NCBI RefSeq assembly: GCF_000346465.2
Contig: NC_034011.1
Span: 27,091,941 to 27,155,940, forward strand
Length of the DNA: 64,000 nucleotides
Direction of reading: 5' to 3'
Source: Prunus persica
Taxonomy: Eukaryota > Streptophyta > Magnoliopsida > Rosales > Rosaceae
Shown: positions 1 through 11,706 of the stretch, piece after piece
How the letters are laid out: each line of letters starts with the position of its first letter
Position numbering within the stretch: the stretch's first letter is position 1
Position numbers and translations under genes: made by a program
Notes under the pieces: model-generated
Told to the model about the DNA's origin: nothing
The model's input: only the letters and a program-made list of their open reading frames with translations
Databases searched by the model: none

Positions 1-3000
1 CTATGATGAAAGAGCTGACTTTACGGACAAAAGACTATTTGGTTTCATTTGGGGAATGCATGTCCACAAGGCTCTTTGCTGCTTATTTGAATAAGATTGG
101 TGTTAAAGCCCGCCAAGTATGTTCTTCCTCAATTACTTGTGTATGCTTTAATGTGATTGCCATCTTATGTTCTCCTGTAGCTAACATATGAGCTTAGTAA
201 GCCCAACATTGAAATACGATCCTTTTTATCTGCATTGGCACATGATGGGTATGGAAAAAGGACTAACAATGTTGGCATGTTCTTTATGTTAAGTCATCAT
301 AAGCTTGTAATAATAGACCGCCAAAAGTCTCATCGTAGCTAGTTGATGAGGCAAATTTAATGTAATGGTGGCAAGTGCTTGCAACTTTCCAACTGTAACA
401 TCTGGGGAACTCTTAATTGTTTGTACCATTCTTACTGATAACAAAATTATATAATTGTTTGTTTCTTTTTTGGCAGTATGATGCCTTTGAAATCGGATTT
501 ATAACCACAGATGACTTCACAAATGCGGACATTTTGGAGGCAACTTATCCAGCTGTCGCAAAGAGGTTACACGGTGATTGGATATGCAATCCTGCTATTC
601 CAATTGTTACTGGCTTCCTTGGAAAGGTGTCTCTTCTGGCTAAGTTCTACATGTATTTCCCACCTGGAAGGATTCAATTATTAATACCATTGACACTCTT
701 TATCTGGTTGCAGGGATGGAGATCATGTGCTGTGACTACACTGGGTAGGGGTGGCAGTGATTTGACAGCCACAACCATTGGTAAAGCACTGGGGTTACGA
801 GAAATTCAGGTGTGTTGAATTTTTTTTTATGCTTAATTTCCTAGTTCTTTTTAAAGTAACAAAATTTAATATATATTTTTCAATTCCTTACAGGTGTGGA
901 AGGACGTCGATGGTGTTTTGACATGTGATCCTAACATATATCCACGTGCAGAACCTGTACCATATTTGACATTTGAAGAGGCTGCTGAACTTGCATATTT
1001 TGGAGCTCAGGTATCAATATTGATGTTAGATATTGATAATGTCGTCAACATGTCTCTTATTAACAAGTGAGTGATATTGGATGCAATGCTTTCCCATTTT
1101 TGTGCATTTTATTAAAAATTTCCATCATTCACAACATAATTTCATGCAATATGGATATTTGTCAATATCTCCATATCATCAGTTTATAGCTTCCTACTCG
1201 TAAGGTAATGTCATAACCCCCAATATTTCACTTTGATGATGGGCCAAAGTCAAACTGCTGAGGGGTCCTCGTTAGTCAACAGTTATCCAAGCAATGAACT
1301 GGACACGTACAAATTATTTGATCAAGTTTCTCTGAAAAAAAATTATTCAATCCAGTTTCTTCTGACTTTAAATATTCAGTTTTTCTGTTCTGGTAATTTT
1401 GAATTGCTTTGGAGTAGTGAAATAGCTCTTAAACCACCTGTAGTTTTGTTAGAATTGCATTCTTTACAAAAGAAAGAAAACAGGATTTAATAAATTTTAT
1501 TTTCTTCTTGCAGGTCTTGCATCCGCAGTCCATGAGACCAGCTAGAGAGGGTGATATTCCTGTGAGGGTTAAAAATTCATACAATCCCAATGCTCCAGGT
1601 ACTGTCATCACCCATGCAAGAGATATGAGCAAGGTTCGTAACAGTACTCTGCTGGAAAACTGAATACCATTGTCATAAAATGCTCCAGACTGCAATGAGT
1701 TTTCTTTGTCTCAATTGCAGGCTGTATTAACTAGCATTGTTTTGAAACGGAACGTGACTATGTTGGATATTGTTAGTACTCGCATGCTTGGTCAATATGG
1801 TTTTCTTGCTAAGGTGGGAAAATAAAATACCTTTTTTCTGTTGGTTATCCTCTTGGTAACTTAGTAGCTAATTTCTATATTATTTTCCATGTAGGTATTT
1901 TCAACTTTCGAAGATTTGGGCATATCAGTTGATGTTGTTGCTACAAGTGAAGTTAGTATTTCCTTGACATTGGACCCCTCAAAGCTTTGGAGCAGAGAGC
2001 TTATTCAGCAGGCAAGCGTATGATTTCATCTTCGACCGATTATGTTTTTCTGGAGTTTCCTTGTTTACATGCACCTAAGATTTATTATGCATATGATTTG
2101 TTATGATGTACTCATCTTATGTGTGTCATCCTTGTCAGTAATGTGAAAGTTGTAGTTAGTCACGTACACACTATATCTTGTAATGCTGATGGTTGAGTAG
2201 TCAATTTCCTCTTGTAATTCTTGTATAAAAAATCTCATTGAAATAGTGCATCTTCCTTGCAGGAACTTGACCATGTGGTGGAAGAACTTGAGAAAATTGC
2301 TGTTGTCAATCTTCTTCAGCACAGATCAATTATATCTCTCATTGGAAATGTGCAGAGGTCATCACTGATACTAGAAAAGGTGCTATATTGTGTTTTGCCA
2401 AGTACTTAAAAACCGCTCCCTATTTTGCTTTTGTTCTTTGGTTGATTGCAATTGTTCTGTTGTTCAAACAGATTGTTGATCAGCTTTGGTAGGAATGCCA
2501 TGCAGGCTTCAGTCATGTTTAGTTATCTCTTTGTTCACGTATATTTGTTTGTGGTATTCATATTTTTGGTCGTATGTTGCAGGCATTTCAGGTTCTTCGA
2601 ACTAATGGAGTCAATGTTCAGATGATCTCTCAGGGTGCATCCAAGGTCTCTCCCACCACTAGTTCTGCGTCTTTTCATTTTAGTGGTGGAAAAAAACTGT
2701 GCCAAATCTTGACGTCTTAGTAAATATTTTGTGTTTATATCTGGGATTTTCTCACTTTCTTGTGAATCCCGGTCATTATTCTATTAGGCTCATGAATGAA
2801 TTGGATGCTTACAGATGGCTTACTATGAAATGTTTATAAATTTGATGATACTCACTGTTTCTGTATCACCACTGGCCAGGTTAATATCTCGTTGGTTGTA
2901 AACGACAATGAAGCCGAGCAGTGCGTTAGGGCTCTGCACCAGGCCTTCTTTGAGAACGATCCCTTTGAAGTAGAGTGTGGATCCGAGAATGGTTCTGTCT

Positions 3001-3002
3001 GA
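1..3002 (+). CDS. Aspartokinase (monofunctional, chloroplastic), 3' part; 5' end lies outside the window
   Basis: Phosphorylates L-aspartate, the first step of the aspartate-family pathway (Lys, Thr, Met, Ile) in plastids. Ten exons are visible: 1-116, 477-626, 714-809, 894-1010, 1514-1633, 1721-1813, 1895-2017 (or -2011), 2263-2379, 2583-2645, 2880-3002; all junctions stay in frame. Visible motifs are SFGECMSTR near the start, the substrate-loop stretch [13 protein letters not shown] in exon 3, and [14 protein letters not shown] across exons 4-5. The C-terminal third has two ACT regulatory repeats ([20 protein letters not shown] and [12 protein letters not shown]...[18 protein letters not shown]). 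There is no homoserine dehydrogenase domain after the stop at 3000-3002, so this is the monofunctional, lysine-sensitive type. The N-terminal transit peptide and the KxGG kinase motif are upstream of the window. Exon 7 has an ambiguous donor: GT at 2018 adds two residues (Ala-Ser), GC at 2012 does not. Confidence 0.95.
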
Positions 3003-3528
3003 GTATGGGAGGAACATTGATGGAGATTCAATTCTTTGACGGTTATTGTGGTGGTTTATTTGTTAGCGTACTTAACATTTTAATTTTCAACTTCGGTAAT
3101 TAGTTTTACCTTTGTTGGGGAAATCTCTGCCCCTCCGGCTGTCAGATTAGAATTGAAGATGTGGCATTTTCGCCCATATTGTATCTTGTTGGATAATGAT
3201 GCAATGCTTATATTGGAAGTCGTTTACTCGGCAAGAATTATGTTTCTGGAAAACTAAATCTGGGTTAGGATTGTGAGCTAGTTCTTTTGCAAATGATGCA
3301 TTGCTTAAACGTGGTGCTGACTAAGGAGAGCTAACTTCTAAATCATTCGAAGAGTACTGTCGTCTGAAAGATTCAGAAGGTACAATGTTGACTACCCTGT
3401 TCATGGGGAAAAAGCTTTAAATTTTGAAAAGAGAATTGAAATTTTGTTATTGCAAATTACCCATCGCCTCTAAAAATGTTAAAGTCCAGCCTGTCTGATG
3501 ATCTATCACATTTGATGAATAAAAATTG
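3003..3528. other. Convergent intergenic spacer, aspartokinase 3' end / PPR 3' end
   Basis: About 530 bases between two converging stop codons, expected to hold both 3' UTRs. No ORF or repeat of note was seen. Confidence 0.6.
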
Positions 3529-6000
3529 TCACCAAAAGTCCCCACAGGAGCAAAGCCCATCTCTAAAATGATGGAACCTGCTTGAGTCTCGAACTGTTAT
3601 TTCCCTCCCAACAATCTTTGTCATCACCTTGATTGCAGCATGGCAGTCTCTGCAAGCTCGCAAGTTCTTCATCACCACTATCGGTGATCCTTCCGGTGTA
3701 CTGATCAATGCAAAGACAATTGCTAAGCGTTCGCTGTGATATTTAAGAGACTCCACTTTTATTTCCTCATCCTCGTTGTGAAGGGCACAACTTGTGTCCG
3801 GCTTGTACCCTTCCTTTTCCATCTCCTTCGTCAACTCATCAATCTTTCTCATAATCTTCCCACTTTGTGGGTGGCTTGTGTCTTTCACTGTAAATACATG
3901 AGTTTTGTGGTTGACTTCCACCCAACTATATGCTGTAACTTTCCTGACTCCTCTGTCCCTCATCGCCCTCTTCACCTTTCCAACACTCTCCCATTGACCT
4001 GTTGCTGCATAAATATTCGACATGTTCACATAAGCAGCTGCATCTCTAAGGTCCACCATATTGAAAAGTCGGTCTGCTGCTCTCTCTGCCAATTCTTGAT
4101 TCTTATGAATTTTGCATGAGTTTAGAACTGATGACCACATAATTTCATCAGGTTCAAATGGCATTTGAGCCATCAATTTCTCTGCTTCATTGAACCTCCC
4201 ACTTCGACACAACATATCAACCATTGATGCGTAGTGTTCTCTCTTTGGGACGATTTTACAGTTACGGTTCAAGGAGTTGAAGTATTGCAATCCTTCCTCA
4301 ACAAGCCCACAGTGGCTACAAGCAGTTAAAACGCTCAGGAAGCTCACTGAATCTGGCTCAAAACCTGACTGAACCATCTGTTCAAACGATCTAAGAGTAC
4401 CTTCACCATCTCCATTTTGTGCATAAGCTGAGATCAGGGCATTCCAACAGACCAGATTTCTTTTGGGCATCTCTTGAAAAGTTTGAAGTGCATCTTTCAT
4501 GGACCCACATTTCGCATACATATCAAGGAGTGCACTTCCAGCAAAAACATTGGATGCAAATCCTAATCTGATCACAGATGAGTGTAACTGCTTTCCCAGC
4601 GAGAGTGAAGCTAAATTGGCAGAGGCTCTTAAGATGCTTGCAAAAGTGGCTTGGTCAGGACTAACATTTGCTCTGCGCATCTCATTGAACAGTTCAAGGG
4701 CTTCTTCATGGAGCCCGTTCTGAACATATGCGGAGATGATTGCAGTCCATGGAACTGCACTTCTGTCAGCCAGACGTGCAAATATCCTTTTGGCTTCCTC
4801 AAATCTGCCACATTTGGCATACATATCCACCAAGGAATTTCCAACTTGAATTTCTGAATCAGCTGTTGCTACAATGGCCTGGGAATGGATCTGCCGACCC
4901 ATGTTTAAGTTGAGAGTATTTGATGCAATGCTCAACATGGTTGCATAAGGGAATTGCTTCCTGTCATATTTGGTAAGCTGTAATTCACGGAAAAGATCAA
5001 GAGACTTTTTAAAATGCCCATCCCATACATAAGATGTGATGATTACATTGTAGGAAATACCATCCAACTCTGGCATCTCATCAAATAGTTTCCCTACTTC
5101 AACCGAACAGTCATGCTTTGAGTAGAAATCTAGCAATGCATTCCCCACGAACACGTTCGAAACAAAATTAGTCTTCACCACAAAACCATGAACCTGCTGC
5201 CCAAAGGCTATGTCATATAAACCGATACCAGCACAAAGTAGTGCTGCGAAAGTAAACTCAGAAGGCTTGTAACCAAGATTTTGCATTTGAGCAAAGAGGT
5301 TAATAGCCTCCTCATTCAAACCATCTTTTGAGTACCCTGTTATCAATGCATTGAATGTAACGTTATCTCTCTCAGGCATTTCCTTGAAGAGTCGACACGC
5401 TAAATCCAGGCGATGGGATTTGCAGTAAGAATCAAGCAAGGAATTGCAGACCATGAGGGTGGAATGATATCCCAATTTAAGGATATGAGAATGAACTTGA
5501 ACTACTTGTTTTGTGGTCTCCATGTCACTGCATCCAGATAGGAGAGTTGCAAAAGTCACATAATCCGGCTTAGTTCCCCACCTATGCATCTCGGCGTAAA
5601 GTTTAAATGCCTCATGGTATTGATTTGCTTGCGAATACCCACCTATTAGTATCGTCCATGTTACCGCTGTACGGTCAAGCATGGTGTCAAGCAACTCTCT
5701 AGCCTCATAAAGATTGCCGGAGTTGACGTAACTGGAAATCATCATGTTTGTCGAGACAGTGTTTTTATGAGGCATTTGGTCGAACAGTATGCGTGCTTGA
5801 GATAATTCACCTCGTTTTAGAAAGCTCTTCACCAGAAAATTAGAGCGGCAAATGTTTGGATCGAAGCCCGTCTTAATCATACGGGCGTCAACGTAATTTT
5901 GGTCGTTGAGGTTGAGGTTGAGGAGTGGTTTTGCTTTTGGAGGTTCAGAAACTCTTGGAGTCCTAAATTTTAGGAGCGCATTTGATCTAAATGCTGTCAT
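3529..6000 (-). CDS. Pentatricopeptide repeat protein, PLS class with E and DYW domains (823 aa, intronless)
   Basis: Predicted organellar C-to-U RNA editing factor. Single exon, ATG at 6000, TGA at 3531-3529. After a short basic N-terminus come repeated PLS-type PPR units (for example VTWTILIGGYSQANQYHEA, VTFNALITGYSKDGLNEEA, VPWTAIISAYVQNGLHEEA, VCWNALISAYAQNGDGEGT), then E/E+ motifs and a full DYW deaminase-like domain. HSE (in KYHSERLA) and CRDCH give the zinc and catalytic signature, and the protein ends CSCGDFW, so the terminal tripeptide is DFW rather than DYW. It closely resembles the Arabidopsis protein I recall as At3g02010, whose neighbour At3g02020 is an aspartokinase, matching the context here. 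Mitochondrial or plastid targeting cannot be decided by eye; the RNA target is unknown. Confidence 0.95.
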   Translation of the reverse strand: MTAFRSNALLKFRTPRVSEPPKAKPLLNLNLNDQNYVDARMIKTGFDPNICRSNFLVKSFLKRGELSQARILFDQMPHKNTVSTNMMISSYVNSGNLYEARELLDTMLDRTAVTWTILIGGYSQANQYHEAFKLYAEMHRWGTKPDYVTFATLLSGCSDMETTKQVVQVHSHILKLGYHSTLMVCNSLLDSYCKSHRLDLACRLFKEMPERDNVTFNALITGYSKDGLNEEAINLFAQMQNLGYKPSEFTFAALLCAGIGLYDIAFGQQVHGFVVKTNFVSNVFVGNALLDFYSKHDCSVEVGKLFDEMPELDGISYNVIITSYVWDGHFKKSLDLFRELQLTKYDRKQFPYATMLSIASNTLNLNMGRQIHSQAIVATADSEIQVGNSLVDMYAKCGRFEEAKRIFARLADRSAVPWTAIISAYVQNGLHEEALELFNEMRRANVSPDQATFASILRASANLASLSLGKQLHSSVIRLGFASNVFAGSALLDMYAKCGSMKDALQTFQEMPKRNLVCWNALISAYAQNGDGEGTLRSFEQMVQSGFEPDSVSFLSVLTACSHCGLVEEGLQYFNSLNRNCKIVPKREHYASMVDMLCRSGRFNEAEKLMAQMPFEPDEIMWSSVLNSCKIHKNQELAERAADRLFNMVDLRDAAAYVNMSNIYAATGQWESVGKVKRAMRDRGVRKVTAYSWVEVNHKTHVFTVKDTSHPQSGKIMRKIDELTKEMEKEGYKPDTSCALHNEDEEIKVESLKYHSERLAIVFALISTPEGSPIVVMKNLRACRDCHAAIKVMTKIVGREITVRDSSRFHHFRDGLCSCGDFW

Positions 6001-7240
6001 ATGGAAAATAGTCGTCGAGGTCTGGGCCTCGTTATCGTGAAGGTGAAGCGCGCAGCTGCAACTGCATGTTCAAAACACTCAAAACTCCACATAAAGGACT
6101 GTGCTGAGCAAAACATGCGATTCCTTAATAACTTTAAAAAAAGAATTTTATCGATAAAATATAATTTTTATATAACACAATTTCAGCGATACACTCAAGG
6201 GGTTTTTGTAAATATTTGCATAGTTAGTTTTATATGAATTTTTAGGGTTTTTCGTTGTGTAGAGAGTTTGTGTTAAGATTTAGCAACCCGATTAAGTTAG
6301 GTATTAGTATGGGTTAACACAAATAAAGGAGAAAATATATTGGTGATGATTGTCTCGTCTTGCCTTGCCAATTGTGTCTATAGTAGTGATACTCAAACAT
6401 AAACTACTACTGAGCAAACCAAAACGACACAACCATACAACCCGATACAGCAGTTTGAAGTGACTTGTTGTAAGGAATATGATGGATACGCGGGTTAAGG
6501 CCAATAAGGTCAAGGCTGATGTATCCGCCCCTTTACTTTTCAAGTTTGATATCTTCTGCGAAGGACGCATTATTGTAGTGGTTTGGAACAATTGATCAAG
6601 TTCTAATATTTGTATAATGTGTGCGAGTTTAGTATGTTATCGCCCCTCTCAATAGAAAAAGTCTTAGAAAAGTAAAACAAATTGATATCTTCCCTTCTAG
6701 ACTATAGTAGTTTATACTGTTGCATGTATAAAAAACAAAATTAAGAAATATGATCAGGGAAGTTTCAACATCTACAATTATGTTCCGGAGACCAACCAGA
6801 AAACCGGCCCAGCCACCCATACACAACGTCACTGAGATCAAATCAGTTTACATGCCTCTGTTACATTCTGAATGTGTACTAAAAAGAATATCTATTAAAA
6901 ACATCAATTAAGCCTCATACATGCATATCTGTGTTTCCATACATCTTTCTACTTCCAAAAATCTCGAGTATAGATAAGCATTCAAACAGTGTATTGCTGA
7001 TGATGTCTTTCCCACTGCGTATTGCAGGCTGCGATTCCTCCCATGTCACTGCTACTGATCCCAGCATATTCACTAAAATAATAAACTAGAGTGGTGCACA
7101 AGCCGAGCTGTGAAAGAAGTCCAATCTCACTGAAAATTCCACAAGACAATGAGAGAGTGGGGATGCACGCCTGGCTCTGTTCTTAACCAACCAAAGTCTG
7201 ATTAAGACCGACCATAAAGAATCAACACAAGATAGTTCTC
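6001..7240. other. Intergenic: PPR promoter side and SIA1-like 3' region
   Basis: AT-rich spacer upstream of the PPR gene and downstream of the sialyltransferase-like gene. No convincing coding exon, tRNA or transposon termini seen. The segment just below 7240 probably includes the 3' UTR of the next gene. Confidence 0.5.
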
Positions 7241-10200
7241 TTAGATCTCTGATTTTAAGGAATGCCTCACACATACTAGGTCATCCAACTTATTGCCATC
7301 CATTTTGTATAGAGAAGCACCTTCCATTTGAATAAAGTGGTCCTGTGCTTCCTTCCTCAGACTCTTGAAAGGCAAGACTTCCCATTTATTGTAATTTGAA
7401 TTCTTTCTTACATCACTCATGTCTGGAGATCCTGAGACAGGCCCAATGTTGTCAGGGTCCACATTGCCCATCACCTTACAACTACCAAACTGTCCCAAAT
7501 CACCGGCCTGACCAGCTTGACTCCTCTTTAATCGCAAGGCTGCTGCATGAGCTCTGCCTATCATTTCTCGACTTGGCACATCCGACCAATCTTGCTTCCT
7601 CTTAGACCTCATGGGAGAATGGATTCTGATAACCTGATAGATAGAAAAGCTAAAAGTTGAATCATTCAGGGATATGAATTCAGGCATGCGCCTGTAATTG
7701 GATACATTCTCATAAAGAAAAGTTTGTATTCTTACACCAAGGCACTCTAGGAGCTGGTAGTATGCCCTTCCTTGAAGTGGATTATGCCCTTTCCTAGGTG
7801 TCGAGAAGTAACGTGTCCTACAAGGAAGTAATAAACTAGTAAGCTATACGAAGACCGACAACAAACAATGCCAATACATCAAAACCTGAATTGATGCTGA
7901 CGATATGTATCAAAGAGGATATCCATTTAACCAAAATGGAAGGGAATCAGAAATACAAGAGAACCTTATTCACATGGAAAGGCAGGAATATAAGCAGGTT
8001 CCCTGCTTGCTAATAATAATACCAACAAATAACAACAATGTATCAAGTAAGAACCAAACGAACCATTCAGTATATCCAGGATCAACAGTGAAACCATATA
8101 TGTCAACAATGTCGCACATAGAAAGTGCTAATTCTACGGACTTCATTCCAGTTCCTTTGGCACCTCGGCGGAGCACAATACCTTGGAAAAGGTAAACTGG
8201 ATTTGTAATTCTCTGCAATATGTTAGGATCCAAAATGTTAGACAAGTCTCTGGAAACCGTGCATGTTAACTATCAACTAAGAAAGAACAAATATATTGGC
8301 CTCCTTAGATGTGATCTTCACCTTGATCATTGCATTAAAGTCCTTGTGCGTAACACTTTTGATTATAAGTACCTCATCAGCTGCACAAGAAAGGTAAACT
8401 TGTAAATATGAGAACACGCCCATGAAGATTTATGATTTTTATTATACAAAATACAAAAGTTAACTTTGTTCTTATTTCTTGAAACAATCTGAAATTTTCA
8501 ACTAGCATCATCTCTCAGAAAATCATTAAAAGCATAGTGGTGAAAAGAATGGTTGGCATGATTAGTCAGGTACACACTTTCATGTACTCCCCTCTAAGAA
8601 GGTTATTTTTTCCTTCCAAAAATTGGAAGAAGAATGGCACAACTAAGAATTTTATACCAATGTCCTAATGATTCCAAGGGCTTAAAAAACAGCAAAGGAA
8701 GATGGGATGAGCAATTATGGCATATTGAATGGCAAATGCACCTTCTCTTGTTATGAAAATACAATTTAAAAAAAATATTATGACACACGCAATTAATTAG
8801 AAACATACCAGATCCATTTAGAATGGCAACCATGTTACGAGCTGCACCCCTTACAACAAGGCGAAAATCCCTCTTCAGACCAACATACTTGGCATATTTC
8901 TACACATATCAAATACTAAGTTAGAACTTCTATCAATTACTTACTTGACCATCAAATGCATAAAGGATTAAAACTAACAGTATACTTAAGATCTTTTCTT
9001 CTTTTTGTATTGGGAAAGGGAGGAGAGGGAGGGTTGTGGGGATTAAGTTATATGCTCAAAATCATTTCAGACACGTTCAAAATTAGGATATGAAAGACCA
9101 CCATTAGAGGCTGGAGCTCAGTAGTTACTTGGGTTATATGCTTATACTATATGTATAAGTAATTGAGTAACTGTAGAACAAAGAGCTAGCTTAAACGAAG
9201 CAGATAATGGATTATTTTTCAAGAAATACGAGACACCTGTCTTTCCCAATTAGAACCATAGAAGAATCAATCGCTCTCATGAAAGAATAAAGCCATATAT
9301 TCACCAATGATTGGAAACAGCCGTCTTTATACATGCTAGTTTACCTCAGTAACAGGAGCCTCGTTGTCCCTTATAACAGCATCATGACTATCAATCTCCT
9401 TTCCAAACTCTGTCTTCAAAAGATCGCCTGAATTTCCAACAACTGCACACGTACGGAATTGCCGAGGATGAAAAGGTGGCTTTGCTGGAAGTATCAAATT
9501 AAGGTGTTCCTCACAAAGTGTCCTATTGTAGCATTTATCAGCTCCCCTACAACCGAAAAAACAGAGGGTAAATAGATGGAGTTGAGATCATAGGCATTTG
9601 TGTTCTATAATCCATTGTCAGAAATTAACCACAGGTTTGGAAGAGATAAATGTGCACACGAGCATACAATTGTGCTATCCTTTGTGCTGCATACTCCTCC
9701 CACCCTTTAGGCCGAACATCTAGATACTCCCTTGTCAATACTGTCGTCATGTTCCGGTACTGCATCCTTAAAAGCATCAGTACAGATAATCGGCTTGAAA
9801 GATAATCACACAGATAGGATAGAGACAAACCTGCTCCCACAATAAAATTGCCTCACAAACATTATAATTGTACTCCAGTGCTTCAAAAGTTTTAAACTGC
9901 TCATTATACTGCAATTGAAGTCTGAATTAGTTAGCACTCAGAGGCTACTTTAAAAATGAATTAAAATAAACATTTGGTGAGGGGGTAAAAGTAGACAGAC
10001 CCAGGTGCTGTTAGTTCCTTCGGGGAACTTCAGAGTCAAGTTGCAATGGTCAATAATATGTGCAGTGAGACCGAGCCCTCTGTTTGCCTACATTTAGTTT
10101 AAGCTTGATTCAAATATACTTCCAAAGCCCACCACAACAGAAAAAGGGAAAAGAAAAAAAAAAGGTAGTGGATGCTACGTTTCCTAAGTTTAAACCACCA

Positions 10201-10730
10201 CTTCATTTCTCAGATCAGTCTGCGGCAAACAAATATAGCACATCTACAGTGCAATGCTAATGTTCCCCACCACGATACTAAGTAAGCAACAATCGTGCAG
10301 GTTTTAAAACTTCAACTAAGAAGGAAAACTAAAGAGATGAATAAAAAACAGAGGCCAGATCCATGAAAAAAAAAGAAGGGAAATTTTGACACTGTTGACG
10401 AAAAAGGAAAGTACGAAACTAACCACGCATTGCTTTACAGTAGACTGAAATTCCGATAAAATTCGAACATCTTGTTGTTCAGTCTTGAGATCTAATTTCT
10501 GATTACCTGAATAATCCGATAGAAATTGATTAAGCTGGACGCGGAATTACGAGTAAAATATTGTTCAATAAATAAAGTAAAATATATGTATGAGTAGGAG
10601 GAAGACCTGTGAATAAAGAAGATTGGATGCCGAAAAGGAGAACAGAGAAGAATGCGGCAGCGCAAACCAGATATAGAACAGTGGGCCGCCTGTTGATGTT
10701 GTTACTCGACGCTGCTTTGTGAGTTCTCAT
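7241..10730 (-). CDS. SIA1: Sialyltransferase-like protein, GT29 family (Golgi type II membrane protein)
   Basis: Eleven exons give 479 aa: 10730-10607, 10506-10424, 10087-10001, 9908-9831, 9759-9668, 9546-9345, 8899-8809, 8380-8322, 8212-8064, 7817-7736, 7633-7241. I chose ATG at 10730; the in-frame GTG upstream is not a start. Residues about 17-36 ([20 protein letters not shown]) form an N-terminal signal anchor typical of Golgi glycosyltransferases. Sialylmotif L is in exon 6 ([11 protein letters not shown]...[12 protein letters not shown], about residues 188-222). The motif S/III region is in exons 9-10 ([20 protein letters not shown]...DPGYTEW), followed by IHSPMR. The roughly 110-residue C-terminal extension after IHSPMR matches my memory of Arabidopsis SIA1/MGP2 (At1g08660, about 474 aa) rather than the shorter SIA2. 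Plants lack ordinary sialic acid metabolism, so the substrate is unclear; Kdo-like or pectic sugars have been suggested for the family. Confidence 0.9.
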
Positions 10731-11706
10731 TACCACGCGGAGGCGGAGGCGGAGACTGAGTGAGACTCAGACTATCTATCTAGCTCTTCTGCTCTGGCAT
10801 GCGATTGTGAAAGTGAAGCCACACATTCGAATTTGCGAAAACCAATCAGTTGAATTACCAGACAAGCAAAGCAAATGATTCTTCACTCTTCAGTATTACC
10901 AAAACGCACCGTCTTCAACATCGTAATTTGCCCTTTTCCTTTTTTGTTTTGTATATTTTTCCCCAGAAATCTTTAATTTTTTATTTCCAACTATCACTGT
11001 TCCTGTACATTCGCCTATACAGAGAACAAAAGGGAAAAAAGAAAACGCAAGTAGAAGGAAAATTCTGTACGGATGGATACATCGGTGTATATAATTGAGA
11101 TTTTTTTAAAAAAAAAAAAGTTTAAAATTTCGGATATAAATGTCTATGAGATTTTAAAAGATTTTTTTTTAAATCTAAAAATTCAGATATATTCAATCAC
11201 TATTTTATAAATGTCTAAAAAGTTTTCGCGATTCAAATATAAACCAACCCACAAACAAAAAAGTGGTACGAATTCACCACTCTCTTGGTTACACAACGAT
11301 CACCTGCGCCCTGTAACACACGCTTCTTGCCATGTTTCCATGTTGCCATCTATGTATCTTTCGGCTTTTATTGGTCCACTATTTGTTTGTCAATTAACCA
11401 TGGCACAACTTGATATAAGAAAAAAGAAAAGTTATTGCACAGTTTGCTGCTCTCGGTAGCTTTTTGACTATAAATTATTCATACAGACGAGAAAACAGAG
11501 AGCAAAAAAGAAAAAAAATGGAGGGGTGATGATCTAAAAAACTGAATCTCGATAACGGTTCTTGTTTTTCCATCACCATCTACCACCCCATCTACATAAG
11601 TCATATCAAGGTATTTATGATAACATTACCGAAAAAAGAAAAATGAAAGAAGGTATATATGATACAAGACAACCACCATTGTAGTACAAGAGATTTTGGC
11701 AGGTTA
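10731..11706. other. Intergenic: SIA1-like 5' leader/promoter and RNF10-like 3' UTR
   Basis: AT-rich. It contains an A run and short self-complementary A/T stretches around 11100-11220. No coding exon supported. Confidence 0.5.

Noticed and set aside
3736..4119. Plus-strand ORF opposite the PPR gene
   Set aside because: Antisense shadow of a well-supported intronless coding sequence.
10731..10736. Upstream GTG start for the sialyltransferase-like gene
   Set aside because: An ATG follows two codons later in the same frame; nuclear genes rarely start at GTG.
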